Assembly (NCBI GenBank): GCA_938016265.1
Contig: CALLWB010000050.1
Span: 62,001 to 126,000 of the forward strand
Length of the DNA: 64,000 nt
Direction: 5' to 3'
DNA from: an uncultured Saprospiraceae bacterium
GTDB taxonomy: Bacteria > Bacteroidota > Bacteroidia > Chitinophagales > Saprospiraceae
Below the pieces are notes generated by a model, which saw nothing but the letters and a program-made list of their open reading frames with translations, made no database searches and had not been told where the DNA came from. Positions 21,028 through 31,221 of this stretch are shown in pieces. How positions within the stretch are numbered: position 1 is the first letter of the stretch; each line of letters opens with the position of its first letter. A program made the position numbers and the translations under genes.

Positions 21028-23148
21028 CTAACTTTTTGAATTTTCAATTACTTCTTCGGAGATCCCTTTCGGAGCTGCTTCGTATCGTGCAAATTCCATT
21101 GAAGAAGTAGCTCGTCCAGAAGTTATGGTACGTAACTGAGTTACATAGCCAAACATTTCTGCTAAAGGTACTGTTGCTGAAATAGAAACTGCACCACCTG
21201 GTCTTGGCTCTTGGCCAGTAGGCATTCCTCTTCTTCTGTTGAGGTCACCAATTACAGGTCCAGTGTATTCTTCTGGAGTAGTGATTTCTACTTTCATGAT
21301 TGGCTCCATTATGATTGGCTTAGCTTTGTGGGCTGCCGCTCTGAATCCCTCCTTTGCTGCAAGTTCGAATGCGATTGGTTTTGAATCTACTTGGTGGATT
21401 GATCCATCAAACAATCTAACTTTCATGCTATCAATATTGTACCCTGCAAGGATACCATTATCCATCATCATTTTGAACCCCTTCTCAACAGAAGGAATCA
21501 ATTCCTTAGGAATAGCTCCACCAGTGATCTTATTTACGAATTGAAGTTTTACTTTACCAGCTTTAAATTCATCACTGTCTAAGAATTCTTGATCAGCAGG
21601 TCCAAGATCAAACTGAATATCTGCAAATAGACCAGAACCACCTGTTTGTTTCTTCAAACGCTCTCTGTGAGTAACCGTTGCTGTAAGCGCCTCTTTGTAG
21701 TTTACTTGAGGATCTCCTTGGTTACACTCAACGCCAAATTCTCTTTTAAGACGATCAACTATAATTTCGAGGTGAAGTTCTCCCATTCCGCTAATTACAG
21801 TTTGAGCGGTATCTTCGTCATATCTTACTTTGAAAGTTGGATCCTCTTCTGCTAATTTATTTAAAGCCATTCCTAGCTTTTCTAAATCTTTTTGAGTTTT
21901 AGGCTCAATTGCAACTTCAATTACTGGATCAGGGAAAACCATACTTTCCAATACGATAGGGTTGTCAAGATCACATAGAGTATCACCAGTACGTAGGTCT
22001 TTGAAACCAACACCAGCAGCAATATCTCCAGCTTCTACTCGAGGTACTGGCTTTTGCTCCTTGGCATGCATTTGGTAAAGTCTAGAGATTCTTTCTTTCT
22101 TTCCAGTTCTTGAATTGTAGATATAAGAACCTGCATCCAAAGCACCAGAATATACTCTAAAGAAAGCTAATCGTCCTACATAAGGATCCGTAGCAATTTT
22201 AAAAGCAAGCGCAGAGAATGGTTCGTCTATTGAAGGCTTTCTTTCGATTGGCTCATCTGTATTTGGATCAGTACCAGTAACTGCGTCGATATCAAGTGGA
22301 GAAGGCAAGAATGCGCAAACCGCATCCAAAACTGCTTGTACTCCTTTATTTTTAAAGGCAGAACCAGCCATCATTGGAACAAATTTATTGTCCAAAACTG
22401 CTCCACGAACAGCGTTGATCATTTCTTGTTCAGTGATACTATCTGGATCTTCAAAGAATTTTTCCATTAAAGAATCATCGTACTCAGCTATTGCTTCCAA
22501 CAATTTTTCTCTCCACTCTAAAACAGTTTCTTTTAAATCTTCTGGAATTGGAATTTCCGTAAAGGTCATCCCCATATCCTCATCATTCCAAGTAATCGCT
22601 TTATTAGTTATAAGGTCAACAACTCCCATAAAATCATCTTCAGCACCGATAGGTACTTGTAGAGGAATTGCTTCAGAACCTAATTTTTCTTTTACGTCTC
22701 TAACAACTGAAAAGAAATCAGCACCAGACCTGTCCATTTTATTAACGAAACCGATACGAGGTACATTATAGTTGTCAGCCAGTCTCCAGTTTGTTTCAGA
22801 TTGTGGTTCAACACCACTAACTGCGCAAAACAAGAAAACTAATCCATCAAGAACTCTTAAAGAACGATTTACTTCTACAGTGAAATCTACGTGACCAGGA
22901 GTATCAATGATATTCATCACATAATCCTCATCTTTCCATTTCCATGCGGTTTTGGTAGCTGCTGAAGTAATTGTGATACCTCTTTCTTGCTCTTGTTCCA
23001 TCCAGTCCATAGTAGCGGCACCATCGTGAACCTCACCAATCTTGTGGCTCATTCCGGTATAGTATAATACACGCTCTGTAGTAGTGGTTTTACCAGCATC
23101 AATGTGAGCTGCAATACCAATGTTCCTAGTTTTTTTAAGGTCTTTCAT
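21028..23148 (-). CDS. fusA: Elongation factor G
   Basis: 706 aa, full length. The G domain has [20 protein letters not shown] (G1), the switch II motif DTPGHVDF and [10 protein letters not shown] (G4). Domains II-V follow, with domain IV near [15 protein letters not shown] and the end [16 protein letters not shown]. It drives ribosomal translocation and, with RRF, recycling. It lies 67 bp after rpsG. Confidence 0.98.
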   Translation of the reverse strand: MKDLKKTRNIGIAAHIDAGKTTTTERVLYYTGMSHKIGEVHDGAATMDWMEQEQERGITITSAATKTAWKWKDEDYVMNIIDTPGHVDFTVEVNRSLRVLDGLVFLFCAVSGVEPQSETNWRLADNYNVPRIGFVNKMDRSGADFFSVVRDVKEKLGSEAIPLQVPIGAEDDFMGVVDLITNKAITWNDEDMGMTFTEIPIPEDLKETVLEWREKLLEAIAEYDDSLMEKFFEDPDSITEQEMINAVRGAVLDNKFVPMMAGSAFKNKGVQAVLDAVCAFLPSPLDIDAVTGTDPNTDEPIERKPSIDEPFSALAFKIATDPYVGRLAFFRVYSGALDAGSYIYNSRTGKKERISRLYQMHAKEQKPVPRVEAGDIAAGVGFKDLRTGDTLCDLDNPIVLESMVFPDPVIEVAIEPKTQKDLEKLGMALNKLAEEDPTFKVRYDEDTAQTVISGMGELHLEIIVDRLKREFGVECNQGDPQVNYKEALTATVTHRERLKKQTGGSGLFADIQFDLGPADQEFLDSDEFKAGKVKLQFVNKITGGAIPKELIPSVEKGFKMMMDNGILAGYNIDSMKVRLFDGSIHQVDSKPIAFELAAKEGFRAAAHKAKPIIMEPIMKVEITTPEEYTGPVIGDLNRRRGMPTGQEPRPGGAVSISATVPLAEMFGYVTQLRTITSGRATSSMEFARYEAAPKGISEEVIENSKS

Positions 23149-23215
23149 TGACTATTTTACCTTTTACGTTTTTATTAATTCTTGTGAAAATCAAGTTTAC
23201 TTCAGAAAAACTAAC

Positions 23216-23683
23216 TTATACTCTGAAGTGGGCAAATGCTCTGTTAGATTCTGCCATTTTGTGAGTATCTTCTTTTCTTTTCACTGCAGCTCCTTCTCCT
23301 TTACTTGCCGCCATTAATTCTGCAGATAGTTTTTGAGCCATCCCTTTACCGCTCCTTTTTCTAGAGAATTTGATCAACCATTTCATACCGATACTTAATT
23401 TTCGGCTAGAACGGATTTCAGTTGGAATTTGGAAAGTTGCTCCTCCTACTCTACGGCTTCTAACTTCTACCTGAGGCATTGCATTGTTAATTGCTTTCTT
23501 CCAAACTTCGTGAGGATTTTCTCCTGTCTTCTCTTCTATAATGTCCATTGCACCGTAGAATACGCTGAATGCAACACTTTTTTTACCGCTTAACATCAGG
23601 TTGTTTACAAACTGTGTCACCATTGGATCTCCAAATCTAGGATCTGGAGCAAGTATTCGCGGTTTTGGCTTCCTTTTTCTCAT
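23216..23683 (-). CDS. rpsG: 30S ribosomal protein S7
   Basis: 155 aa with the start [19 protein letters not shown] and the C-terminal signature [20 protein letters not shown]. It nucleates the 30S head and forms part of the E site. Confidence 0.97.
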   Translation of the reverse strand: MRKRKPKPRILAPDPRFGDPMVTQFVNNLMLSGKKSVAFSVFYGAMDIIEEKTGENPHEVWKKAINNAMPQVEVRSRRVGGATFQIPTEIRSSRKLSIGMKWLIKFSRKRSGKGMAQKLSAELMAASKGEGAAVKRKEDTHKMAESNRAFAHFRV

Positions 23684-23761
23684 TTCTAGTTAATTTAGTT
23701 GTTGTTGCTAGCAAGCTAACTTTCTTCATCTCCTTACTAGGAGATTACATTCAACAAAGGT

Positions 23762-24136
23762 TTATTTCTTAGGTCGTTTGGTTCCGTATTTAGATCTACT
23801 TTGAAGTCTGTCAGTTACACCGGCAGTATCCAAGGCTCCTCTTACGATGGTGTATCTTACACCTGGTAAATCTTTTACCCTTCCTCCCCGGATCAACACA
23901 ATTGAGTGTTCTTGAAGGTTGTGACCTTCTCCTGGGATATAAGCGATAACTTCAATACCGTTTGTCAAACGAACTTTAGCAACTTTACGCAAAGCTGAGT
24001 TCGGCTTCTTTGGAGTCGTAGTGTAAACACGCGTGCAAACTCCCCGCTTCTGCGGACAAGAATCCAATGCTCTCGATTTGCTGGTAGTTACTATTTTAGT
24101 TCTACCCTTGCGTACGAGTTGATTAATCGTAGGCAT
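23762..24136 (-). CDS. rpsL: 30S ribosomal protein S12
   Basis: 124 aa. The decoding loop [18 protein letters not shown] keeps the lysine whose change gives streptomycin resistance in other bacteria, and [18 protein letters not shown] holds the second resistance region in unmutated form. It is the first gene of the cluster, with a good promoter about 120 bp upstream. Confidence 0.98.
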   Translation of the reverse strand: MPTINQLVRKGRTKIVTTSKSRALDSCPQKRGVCTRVYTTTPKKPNSALRKVAKVRLTNGIEVIAYIPGEGHNLQEHSIVLIRGGRVKDLPGVRYTIVRGALDTAGVTDRLQSRSKYGTKRPKK

Positions 24137-24567
24137 TTAGTTTATTTTTAGTGATAAATTTTCAATATTCGACTGGTGAATTCTAACTGGCTAAAATACT
24201 GTGAAACTGTGAGTTCCTGTGTATTAGAAGTATACCCTGTCTTCAAAAGCGAATGCAAAGATAGTTAGAATCTTTGTTAAATCAAAAGGAGTATTTAAAA
24301 TATATCAGGTCTAAGCCGCTTTTTTTGTTCGTTATCGAGTATTTAGTTTTATATAATTCCACCTTTTCATTATTTCTCGATTGACAATCAACAACTTACC
24401 TAGCATCAGTCTGAGTAATTATCAATCTAAAAAATGTGTCATTTTCAATAAAAAAAAATATCAACACCCTTTTCTCTTTATTTGCGTAGAAGTTGTTTAA
24501 CCTCCTGTAATAAATTACTTTTAGGCATACAAAAGCAAGGTTGTCTTATTCGATTTGAATAAATTTG
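24137..24567. other. Intergenic stretch between divergent rpsL and the RHS gene
   Basis: 431 A/T-rich bases. The left part holds the rpsL promoter and leader. The right part should drive the RHS gene. CTTTATTTGCG near 24476-24486 is a near-match to the -7 element, but with one key base wrong. No small gene or RNA was recognised. Confidence 0.55.
24256..24286 (-). promoter_or_regulatory. Bacteroidota-type promoter of the str/S10/spc/alpha cluster
   Basis: Read on the minus strand: TTTG (24286-24283), a 19-bp spacer, then TATCTTTG (24263-24256). Both elements and the spacing match the TTTG/TAnnTTTG promoter of the phylum exactly. Transcription should start near 24250, giving a leader of roughly 110 nt before rpsL. 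Confidence 0.8.
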
Positions 24568-26967
24568 ATGAATAAAATGGAAAAGTGCTTTCACAATCAA
24601 TTCTATAAATTTCTTTTAGTACTTATTTTCAATGGTGCTTATTTCAGCGCATGGTGTCAAACTGAACTAATTGATTCTCTATTTTTAGATTACTCTTCGA
24701 TAGATAGTATTATTGATCCTTTTGGGAATGTCACCCAGTTGAGCTACAACGAGTACAATTTGCTACAGGGATTTACAGATTCAGATTGGAATGCTACCCA
24801 GTATTCCTATGACGAACAACAACGATTGTCTTTTGAACAGTTTCCAGATGGCAATCAACGCCAGTTTTTATACGACAGTACTGGAGTTTTAGCAGGGGTA
24901 ATTGATGTCTACGGGGACACCACAACCTATTTGTATAATACGGAAGGGCTTCTTGTCCGAAAAGACTATCCAGGAGATAATGATGTCGAAATTAATTACA
25001 ATAACAATAATCAAATGACCTCTGTCTTATTCGGCGAGTCATTTATCACTTATGAATATGATTTTAATGGTCGGGTAGCAAGTGTCAATCAAAGTGGTCA
25101 AATTATCAATTATGCCTACGACGATCTAACCAATAGAAGAACCATCACCTATCCAAGTGGTCGCATTATAGAAGAAACCAGAGATTCTACCGGCAGACTA
25201 ATGGCCATCAGAGATGGCGAAACTTTTGAGCGCTTGCCAGATGTCACGGATTCCCTTCTAATTGATTCGCTGCTAAATGGAAACATTATTGCCAATTTCG
25301 AGTATGATCCGTCTACGGGCCAGCTTATCAAAAAACAATTTAGACAAAACAATTCAGGAACTCGAATTTCCTACGATGAGGAAAACAGAATAAAGGGAAT
25401 GGTGCATATGCCTAGTGGTTTTGCCGCTTACAATTCTATGTATGATGGCGAAGGAAATTTAACCTTAGTGGAAAACCTTTCGGCCCCTAGCCTCTCCGAA
25501 CAGTACAGCTATGACACCCTAAACAGAATGACTGAATACCGTCGCGGTTTTCCAGGTGGAGGAGAAATCAACAACCCAAATCTCCAAAAAGTCTACGAAT
25601 ATTCAGCCTACAATAATCGGGTGGAGTCACAAACTACTGGAGAAGTGTCTACTATCTATACGACCAATGGCACGAATGGATACAAGCAAATACAGTTAGG
25701 AGATTCTCTGATCACACTAGACTACGACAGGGCTCAAAATGTCACCTTTGATGGTCGTTTCTTTTATTTGTTTGATATTGAAAATCGGTTGAAGATGGTC
25801 GCTGAAAACAACGGTGTGCCATTTAGTGACATTCGGGTAAAATACACCTATGATGCACTTGGCAGAAGGATCCGAGCAGAATATGGCGAAGAAAAAATTT
25901 ACTATATCTACGATGAGGACCGAATCATTGAAGAACAAGATGAAAACGAACAAGCAATCGCCTCCTACGTTTATGATCCGCAAACTAAGGAATTGCTTTC
26001 TATGCGACGCAACAACCAAGATTATTATTACCATTATGGAGTAACAGGCTCTGTGGTCGCGTTGACAGATAGTACAGGTCAGGTTGTCGAACGGTATAAT
26101 TATGATCCTTACGGGAATTTGTCCATTAATTCTGACTATGGTGATTTGTCGTATTCTACAGTGGGAAACCCCTATACTTTTGGAGGAATGCGACTTGACG
26201 AAGAGACGTATCTATATGAACACCATTCACAATTTTTCAATAGTGAGCTTGGTCGGTCGCTAAACAAAATGGAAGTAGGCCATTATTCCGGAGCTGCTGT
26301 TGTTGCCGCTCCTAAAACAAGCAATTTCCTATACACCGACATTTCCAGCAAAAACACTAAAAAACGAACCTTAGGTCTAGGATCTACTGAAGAAAAAGTA
26401 CTTATCCAATGGGCTAAACTAGCCACCAACAACAATGCTTATTCTTTTAATTCAGGAGATGAATTTATGCAATTGTTGGAAATGGAAACGACAAAATGCA
26501 ATTGTCTGGACCAACTTACAGTCATCAGTCATGGCTGGGGCTGGCCGCGCACAAAAGGCCAAAAAGTAAATGGTGGTGTTTATGGAACGGTATGGATAAA
26601 TGGCCTTCTGGGAGACATTCCTCCGGGAAGGAAAGGAAAGGGATTTAAAATCACTCCCCGTGCTCGTTCATTAAAGGATTTGGAACTAGCCATGAAACTC
26701 GATAAGATTAAATTTTGCAAAGAGTGTCATATTGTATTGACAGGCTGCCGGGTAGGCAGTACAGGCAATTTTGTCTATCGGCTAGCGTCTATGACTGGAT
26801 GCACAGTGCTCTCTTCTCACGGAGGCTGCAGTGGTACAACAGCGCCCCTTTTTACTTCCGGGCCGAAGACATTAAAGGAGAGAAATTCTGGTGAATGGAA
26901 AGGATTTAGTCTTACCTATCCTGATGGAAGGCAAAAACTATTGACAAACATTCTCCGACTCTGGTAA
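24568..26967 (+). CDS. Exported RHS/YD-repeat protein with clan-CD peptidase-like C-terminus
   Basis: 799 aa from ATG 24568; a TTG three bases earlier is less likely. A signal peptide (FYKFLLVLIFNGAYFSAWCQ) ends near residue 31. Residues ~50-560 are YD repeats (SYDEQQRLSFEQFPDGNQ, YEYDFNGRVASV, YNYDPYGNL), which fold into a beta cocoon in RHS/Tc proteins. The RHS-core end is degenerate: YLYEHHSQFFNSELGRSLNK instead of the usual YYRARYY..GRF..DPxG, so the self-cleavage Asp motif is missing. The last ~200 residues contain LTVISHGWG (H655) and HIVLTGCRVGSTGNFVYRLA (C727). This strand-His-Gly...strand-Gly-Cys layout is shared by DUF4347, C80 and caspase-fold peptidases. The effector activity is inference. 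No partner or immunity gene is obvious on the same strand. Confidence 0.85.
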   Translation: MNKMEKCFHNQFYKFLLVLIFNGAYFSAWCQTELIDSLFLDYSSIDSIIDPFGNVTQLSYNEYNLLQGFTDSDWNATQYSYDEQQRLSFEQFPDGNQRQFLYDSTGVLAGVIDVYGDTTTYLYNTEGLLVRKDYPGDNDVEINYNNNNQMTSVLFGESFITYEYDFNGRVASVNQSGQIINYAYDDLTNRRTITYPSGRIIEETRDSTGRLMAIRDGETFERLPDVTDSLLIDSLLNGNIIANFEYDPSTGQLIKKQFRQNNSGTRISYDEENRIKGMVHMPSGFAAYNSMYDGEGNLTLVENLSAPSLSEQYSYDTLNRMTEYRRGFPGGGEINNPNLQKVYEYSAYNNRVESQTTGEVSTIYTTNGTNGYKQIQLGDSLITLDYDRAQNVTFDGRFFYLFDIENRLKMVAENNGVPFSDIRVKYTYDALGRRIRAEYGEEKIYYIYDEDRIIEEQDENEQAIASYVYDPQTKELLSMRRNNQDYYYHYGVTGSVVALTDSTGQVVERYNYDPYGNLSINSDYGDLSYSTVGNPYTFGGMRLDEETYLYEHHSQFFNSELGRSLNKMEVGHYSGAAVVAAPKTSNFLYTDISSKNTKKRTLGLGSTEEKVLIQWAKLATNNNAYSFNSGDEFMQLLEMETTKCNCLDQLTVISHGWGWPRTKGQKVNGGVYGTVWINGLLGDIPPGRKGKGFKITPRARSLKDLELAMKLDKIKFCKECHIVLTGCRVGSTGNFVYRLASMTGCTVLSSHGGCSGTTAPLFTSGPKTLKERNSGEWKGFSLTYPDGRQKLLTNILRLW

Positions 26968-26969
26968 AA

Positions 26970-27758
26970 TTAGTACTTAAAGGTAGATGTTTGTTTGTCC
27001 CATTTTAAGTTGAGTGCGGTGCTTTCAAAATTTTCCCAAGCAGCGCAGATTGCTTCTATCTCTTCGGGCATCTTTCCGTCGGTGGCCATGATCACATCAT
27101 TTTCACAAAAATAGAAATAGTTGATTTTGGGAGTCACTGCAATCCGTGTGCCTTTTTTAGGCAGCAGATAATCTATGGTGACTAATGGGTACTGAGCAGC
27201 CGTTTGTTTGTGGTATTTAAAAAATCGATTGGGCTGGATGTTTGGTAATGCTGTTCGTGTAATATCCTTCCATCCGTTTGATGTTTGTTGGTTGATAGAG
27301 ATTTTGCAGTCTGTGTTTTCAGGGGTGTATTCGGTTTTGGTTCTTGCCAGAAATAATTCACCATTGCTATTTTCAAAGTAGGTGGCAGTTTGTACAGATC
27401 TCCAGCCTCCCGTCCCCTCATCAACAATTTGTAGAAATGCATTTCTTGCATCAACAGTCACTTGTAGCGGATAACTTTTCTTGTAATCATCATAACTTTC
27501 GTAAGAAGATTCAATTTTTTTCGAATCCATAAGCCAAGCCTTCCATTTTTGACTGTAAAACAGTTCTTTTGAAGAGGGTTCTACATTTAGCTGATTAAAA
27601 GAATTAACAATTGCTGGGTTTTTGACGTTTTTGAGGACTGGCTGGGGAGCAATCTCCTGGGCATGGAGTGATGCTGCTACTTCATTTGTACTATTGTTAT
27701 TGCAGGAATAACAAAAGAAATTAATGGCTAATACCGCTATATATAAGAAGTGCTTCAC
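26970..27758 (-). CDS. Predicted lipoprotein of unknown function
   Basis: 262 aa. The N-terminus MKHFLYIAVLAINFFCYSC is a hydrophobic segment ending in a lipobox-like YSC, so C19 is the likely lipidated residue. The mature part is mixed alpha/beta without a recognised domain. It has Trp-rich patches and two Cys (in NTDCKI and IEAICAAW). It is convergent with the RHS gene, with only 2 bp between the stops, so any antisense read-through would affect both. A role as periplasmic immunity or a partner for the RHS protein is conceivable but has no direct support. Confidence 0.75.
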   Translation of the reverse strand: MKHFLYIAVLAINFFCYSCNNNSTNEVAASLHAQEIAPQPVLKNVKNPAIVNSFNQLNVEPSSKELFYSQKWKAWLMDSKKIESSYESYDDYKKSYPLQVTVDARNAFLQIVDEGTGGWRSVQTATYFENSNGELFLARTKTEYTPENTDCKISINQQTSNGWKDITRTALPNIQPNRFFKYHKQTAAQYPLVTIDYLLPKKGTRIAVTPKINYFYFCENDVIMATDGKMPEEIEAICAAWENFESTALNLKWDKQTSTFKY

Positions 27759-27972
27759 TATTTACTATCGAGTTGAACTATTGGTTATTGATCTCTCCAA
27801 AATAGCAAATAAAGAAGGAAATATTCTATATGAGAAATAATTTCTTTGAATTTATTAGATGTGCTGCAATGCCCTATGGGGTAGAATGCTGTCAATAGGC
27901 AACTTTACAATAGTTGGGTCATGTAGGACATTTCCTGACGGGAATACCCCAAAATTTATTGTTTGATGGAGT

Positions 27973-30900
27973 TTACTTCACAATGGTGACATCTCCTTTG
28001 TAGGTTTCCACGACTCCGTCCAAAAATTGGACTTCTGCATAATACACGTAAACACCGGGGTTCATAGGTTTTCCATTAAACTTGCCGTCCCATCCAAATG
28101 ATTCATCGTTGACAGGGATGTCTGTTGCGCGGAAAACGTGGTTGCCCCATCGACTATAGACATCCAGTTTATTGACTTGCCCAACAGCAGGACTTCCAAA
28201 AACAAGGAAACTATCATTTGTCCCATCTGCATTTGGTGAAAAAGCATTTGGTATAAAAACAGGACGAACTGGATTTACCGTAACCGTGACAGAATCCATA
28301 GCGGTGCAGCCTTTATAAGTTTCCACGGTTACATAATAAGTAGTGGTCACAAATGGCATCGCTGTTGGCTCAAAACAATCCGAGCAGGACAGCGTTTCCG
28401 ATGGTGTCCAGGTATAAGTATGTTGATCTGAAGTATTGATAATTGCTTGCAAGTCTGCTGAATATCCCAAATCTATCGTTTGGTCATAACGGGCGTCAAC
28501 TATTATTTCAAAGGGTTCTGTAATGGTGGCTTGTGCTTCGAAATCACATCCGAAAACATCGCGGACAACTACCGTATAAGTCCCCGCCAGCAAATCTGTC
28601 AGCACTGAGTCGGATTGAAAGGTAATTCCATCAGCACTATATTCAAACGGCCGATTTCCGCCTTCTGCTGTTATTGTCAGAGCACCACCTGCACCGCCAA
28701 AACACTCATTATCGACTACCTGAATATCAGTAATATCAACAGGTGCTGGCTCGTCTAGCTGATCAAAATCAGAAGCGGTACAACCATTGGCATCAATTAC
28801 TGTAACCGAGTAGATTCCAGGTCCAAGATTGGAGATGCTAGCTGAATTTTGTCCCGGTGGATTGTTCCAACTGTAGGTGTAGGAAGGCGTTCCTCCAGTA
28901 GCAATTGCAGTGGCTAATCCATCTGTATCTCCAAAACAACTGACATCAACAGCAATGGCTGAAACACCAAGAGGATCCGGCTCTCCAACATCAATCGGAG
29001 AAAATGATCCCAGACATCCATTGGCATCCCTTGCAGTCACTCCGTAAGTGCCTGCGGGTACATTGTTTAAGGTATTGGAAGACACAAATCCGTTCCCATC
29101 GTTCCAATCATAAGTATAAGGTGGCAAACCATTAATAATATTAACCGTGACTGATCCATCTGAGTTTCCGTTGCAACTGGGTTCTGTTACTAATTGGATA
29201 TTGGGGTCGAGTTCTAGCTCCAGCTCCCGGACATCAAAAGTTCTTGTTGTCTCACAACCATTGGCATCCTGAATGACTACCGTATTTATACTAACCCCTA
29301 TGTTGAGTAAATCACTACTTGTTGTAAAACCCGTTCCATTCCAATTATATTGGTAAGGAGGCATTGCTCCTGTTACGACTAATTCTATGCTGCCATCCAT
29401 TCCACCATCGCAAGTAGGCATTGTAAGGATAGTTGCTAAATCAAACGGAGGGGGACTGCCAACAGTAAGGGTCATGACGGTATCGCAACCATAAAAATCA
29501 CTTATTGTCACCATATAATCACCTAGGCCTAATCCATTTATATCTTCTGTAACGGCACCAGTGCTCCACTCAAAATTGAAGGGTGGATTGTTTCCAGTGA
29601 CCGTAAGGTCAAATGCGCCATCCATGTCATCCGGGCAATCTAGGTCTTGTTGTGTGACTGCAACATCTATTGGGAAACAACAAGGATCTACAAATATAGT
29701 CGTCGTTTCAGTAGTCAAACACCCAAGTGAACTTTCGATAGTAAGGGTAACGAATTTTGTTCCAGGGGTGGTATAACTGACAATGTGAGGGCCAGTGCCA
29801 GTTCCCGTTTGCGGAACTGCATTTAAGCCGAAATTCCATTCCCAGCCAACTATCGGACTTACGCCTTGAGTAGAATTATCATTAAAAGTAATTGATTCGC
29901 CCCAGCAAACAGAATTTGGAGGTGTGCTTGCAATTGCGGGTTCTGGCCCTTGAAATTCGCCAGTTCCTCCAAATTCAATGGAGAATCCATTCCCCGTAGA
30001 GGTAAAATTATTTATTAATAAGGCATAACTATTTCCTGCAACCATATTGATTGGGCTCACAAAATTGTCGTCTCCAGGGTCGCAACCTGCTTGTTCTTCT
30101 GTATCTGCTGATGTCGGTCTTAGGCCAGTTGGTCCGTGGCAGGAGGTTGGGAATAGGGCTGGGTCTGCACCAGAAGCCATACATCGCAACACCTGTTTAT
30201 TTCCACAATCCGTTAATCCTCCAGGAAGTCTGTATACCACAAAATCAAGGTCATCCACTGAATTGTTTGGTGTCAAAACAAATGAAAGAGATCCATTTGT
30301 AGCGGCTGTCCAGACAAACCATGTCGAATTTGATTCAGACAAACCTCCTCCTACATCCAGACAGGTGCCTAACGCTTCGTTTGGATTGGCTCCCGCACCG
30401 ACAACACTTTGGATGACGAATGGCGATTTATCGCAAAGAATCGCTGCAGAAAAGCAGTCTGCTCCAGGTTCCACTGGTGGATTGTAATTGTTGATACAGA
30501 GTTGAAATGTCCCTGTTGATGGAGGGAAATTATCTATCCTTATATAATAGGTCTCTCCAATGGTCAATCCTCCTTTGTATAGCTCTACAATATTGAAACC
30601 AGTGATGTCCGCCTCACATTCTTGCGAGTTTATTGTTCCTGAACAATTTCCAGAATACAAGGCTACTTCAGGTCGAATCATATTCCCTCCAGGACTACCT
30701 GACGAAGCGCCTATTACATTAATGTTTACATCGGTTGCAACAGCTGTAAATGAGAACCAGACATCATTAGAAACATTTGCAAAACATAGTGGGGCTGGAA
30801 AGCCGGAAGGCGTTGCTTGTTGGTTGGTAAACTCTCCGAAATTAGAACAATAGTTTACTACATTCGGAATGTTAAAAGCACCAGTACATTCGTCGTTGAC

Positions 30901-30978
30901 AGGTTGCGCGAAAGCGGTTGTAGCTCCTAGAAGCAGGCAACCAATAATAAAATGAATAAATCGCATATAAGACTTCAA
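27973..30978 (-). CDS. Surface protein with SprB repeats and gliding-type C-terminal domain
   Basis: 1001 aa. The signal peptide (FIIGCLLLGATTAFAQ) ends near residue 25. Two lectin-like/CUB-like beta modules follow (DECTGAFNIPNVVNYC; DCFSAAILCDKSPF), then a PKD-type domain (GWEWNFGLNAVPQTG). At least five ~80-aa SprB-type repeats come next, each of the pattern C.G..DG.....G..PPY.Y.W......L..G.Y.V...D..GC. The last ~85 residues are the gliding-motility-associated C-terminal domain (FIPNAFSPNADGTNDSF, VYSRWGNHVF, FNGKPMNPGVYVYYAEV), which marks T9SS export to the cell surface. Related SprB-repeat proteins act as adhesins in gliding; here that is an inference. Confidence 0.92.
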   Translation of the reverse strand: MKSYMRFIHFIIGCLLLGATTAFAQPVNDECTGAFNIPNVVNYCSNFGEFTNQQATPSGFPAPLCFANVSNDVWFSFTAVATDVNINVIGASSGSPGGNMIRPEVALYSGNCSGTINSQECEADITGFNIVELYKGGLTIGETYYIRIDNFPPSTGTFQLCINNYNPPVEPGADCFSAAILCDKSPFVIQSVVGAGANPNEALGTCLDVGGGLSESNSTWFVWTAATNGSLSFVLTPNNSVDDLDFVVYRLPGGLTDCGNKQVLRCMASGADPALFPTSCHGPTGLRPTSADTEEQAGCDPGDDNFVSPINMVAGNSYALLINNFTSTGNGFSIEFGGTGEFQGPEPAIASTPPNSVCWGESITFNDNSTQGVSPIVGWEWNFGLNAVPQTGTGTGPHIVSYTTPGTKFVTLTIESSLGCLTTETTTIFVDPCCFPIDVAVTQQDLDCPDDMDGAFDLTVTGNNPPFNFEWSTGAVTEDINGLGLGDYMVTISDFYGCDTVMTLTVGSPPPFDLATILTMPTCDGGMDGSIELVVTGAMPPYQYNWNGTGFTTSSDLLNIGVSINTVVIQDANGCETTRTFDVRELELELDPNIQLVTEPSCNGNSDGSVTVNIINGLPPYTYDWNDGNGFVSSNTLNNVPAGTYGVTARDANGCLGSFSPIDVGEPDPLGVSAIAVDVSCFGDTDGLATAIATGGTPSYTYSWNNPPGQNSASISNLGPGIYSVTVIDANGCTASDFDQLDEPAPVDITDIQVVDNECFGGAGGALTITAEGGNRPFEYSADGITFQSDSVLTDLLAGTYTVVVRDVFGCDFEAQATITEPFEIIVDARYDQTIDLGYSADLQAIINTSDQHTYTWTPSETLSCSDCFEPTAMPFVTTTYYVTVETYKGCTAMDSVTVTVNPVRPVFIPNAFSPNADGTNDSFLVFGSPAVGQVNKLDVYSRWGNHVFRATDIPVNDESFGWDGKFNGKPMNPGVYVYYAEVQFLDGVVETYKGDVTIVK

Positions 30979-31136
30979 TTTCAGTGAATCAAACTAGTAG
31001 TTTGTAGCTAGCCGGTATTATTCAGTGCCTCTTCATTTAGAGTTGAATACCGACTATATCTTCCTAACTTATTTCAATAACGAAAGAAGTTAGATAACGT
31101 TGTATAATTTTTGGTTTTCTTGTGACCGAGTCATTT

Positions 31137-31151
31137 CCCGACAATGTCGGG
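31137..31151. repeat. Perfect 15-bp inverted repeat
   Basis: CCCGACAATGTCGGG is a 6-bp stem with a 3-base centre. It lies 159 bp upstream of the SprB-repeat gene and 71 bp after the NADH dehydrogenase stop. No T-run follows on the minus strand, so a regulator site is as likely as a terminator. Confidence 0.35.
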
Positions 31152-31221
31152 TATTACAAATATTGTTCCTTAAATATTGATATTGGTAAAAAATGGAATG
31201 TTGATTGGTTGGTTTGTGCCA

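Noticed and set aside
30047-30487. 146-residue plus-strand open frame inside the SprB-repeat gene
   Set aside because: It is antisense to a well-supported T9SS protein, has no conserved features and reflects codon bias of the real gene.
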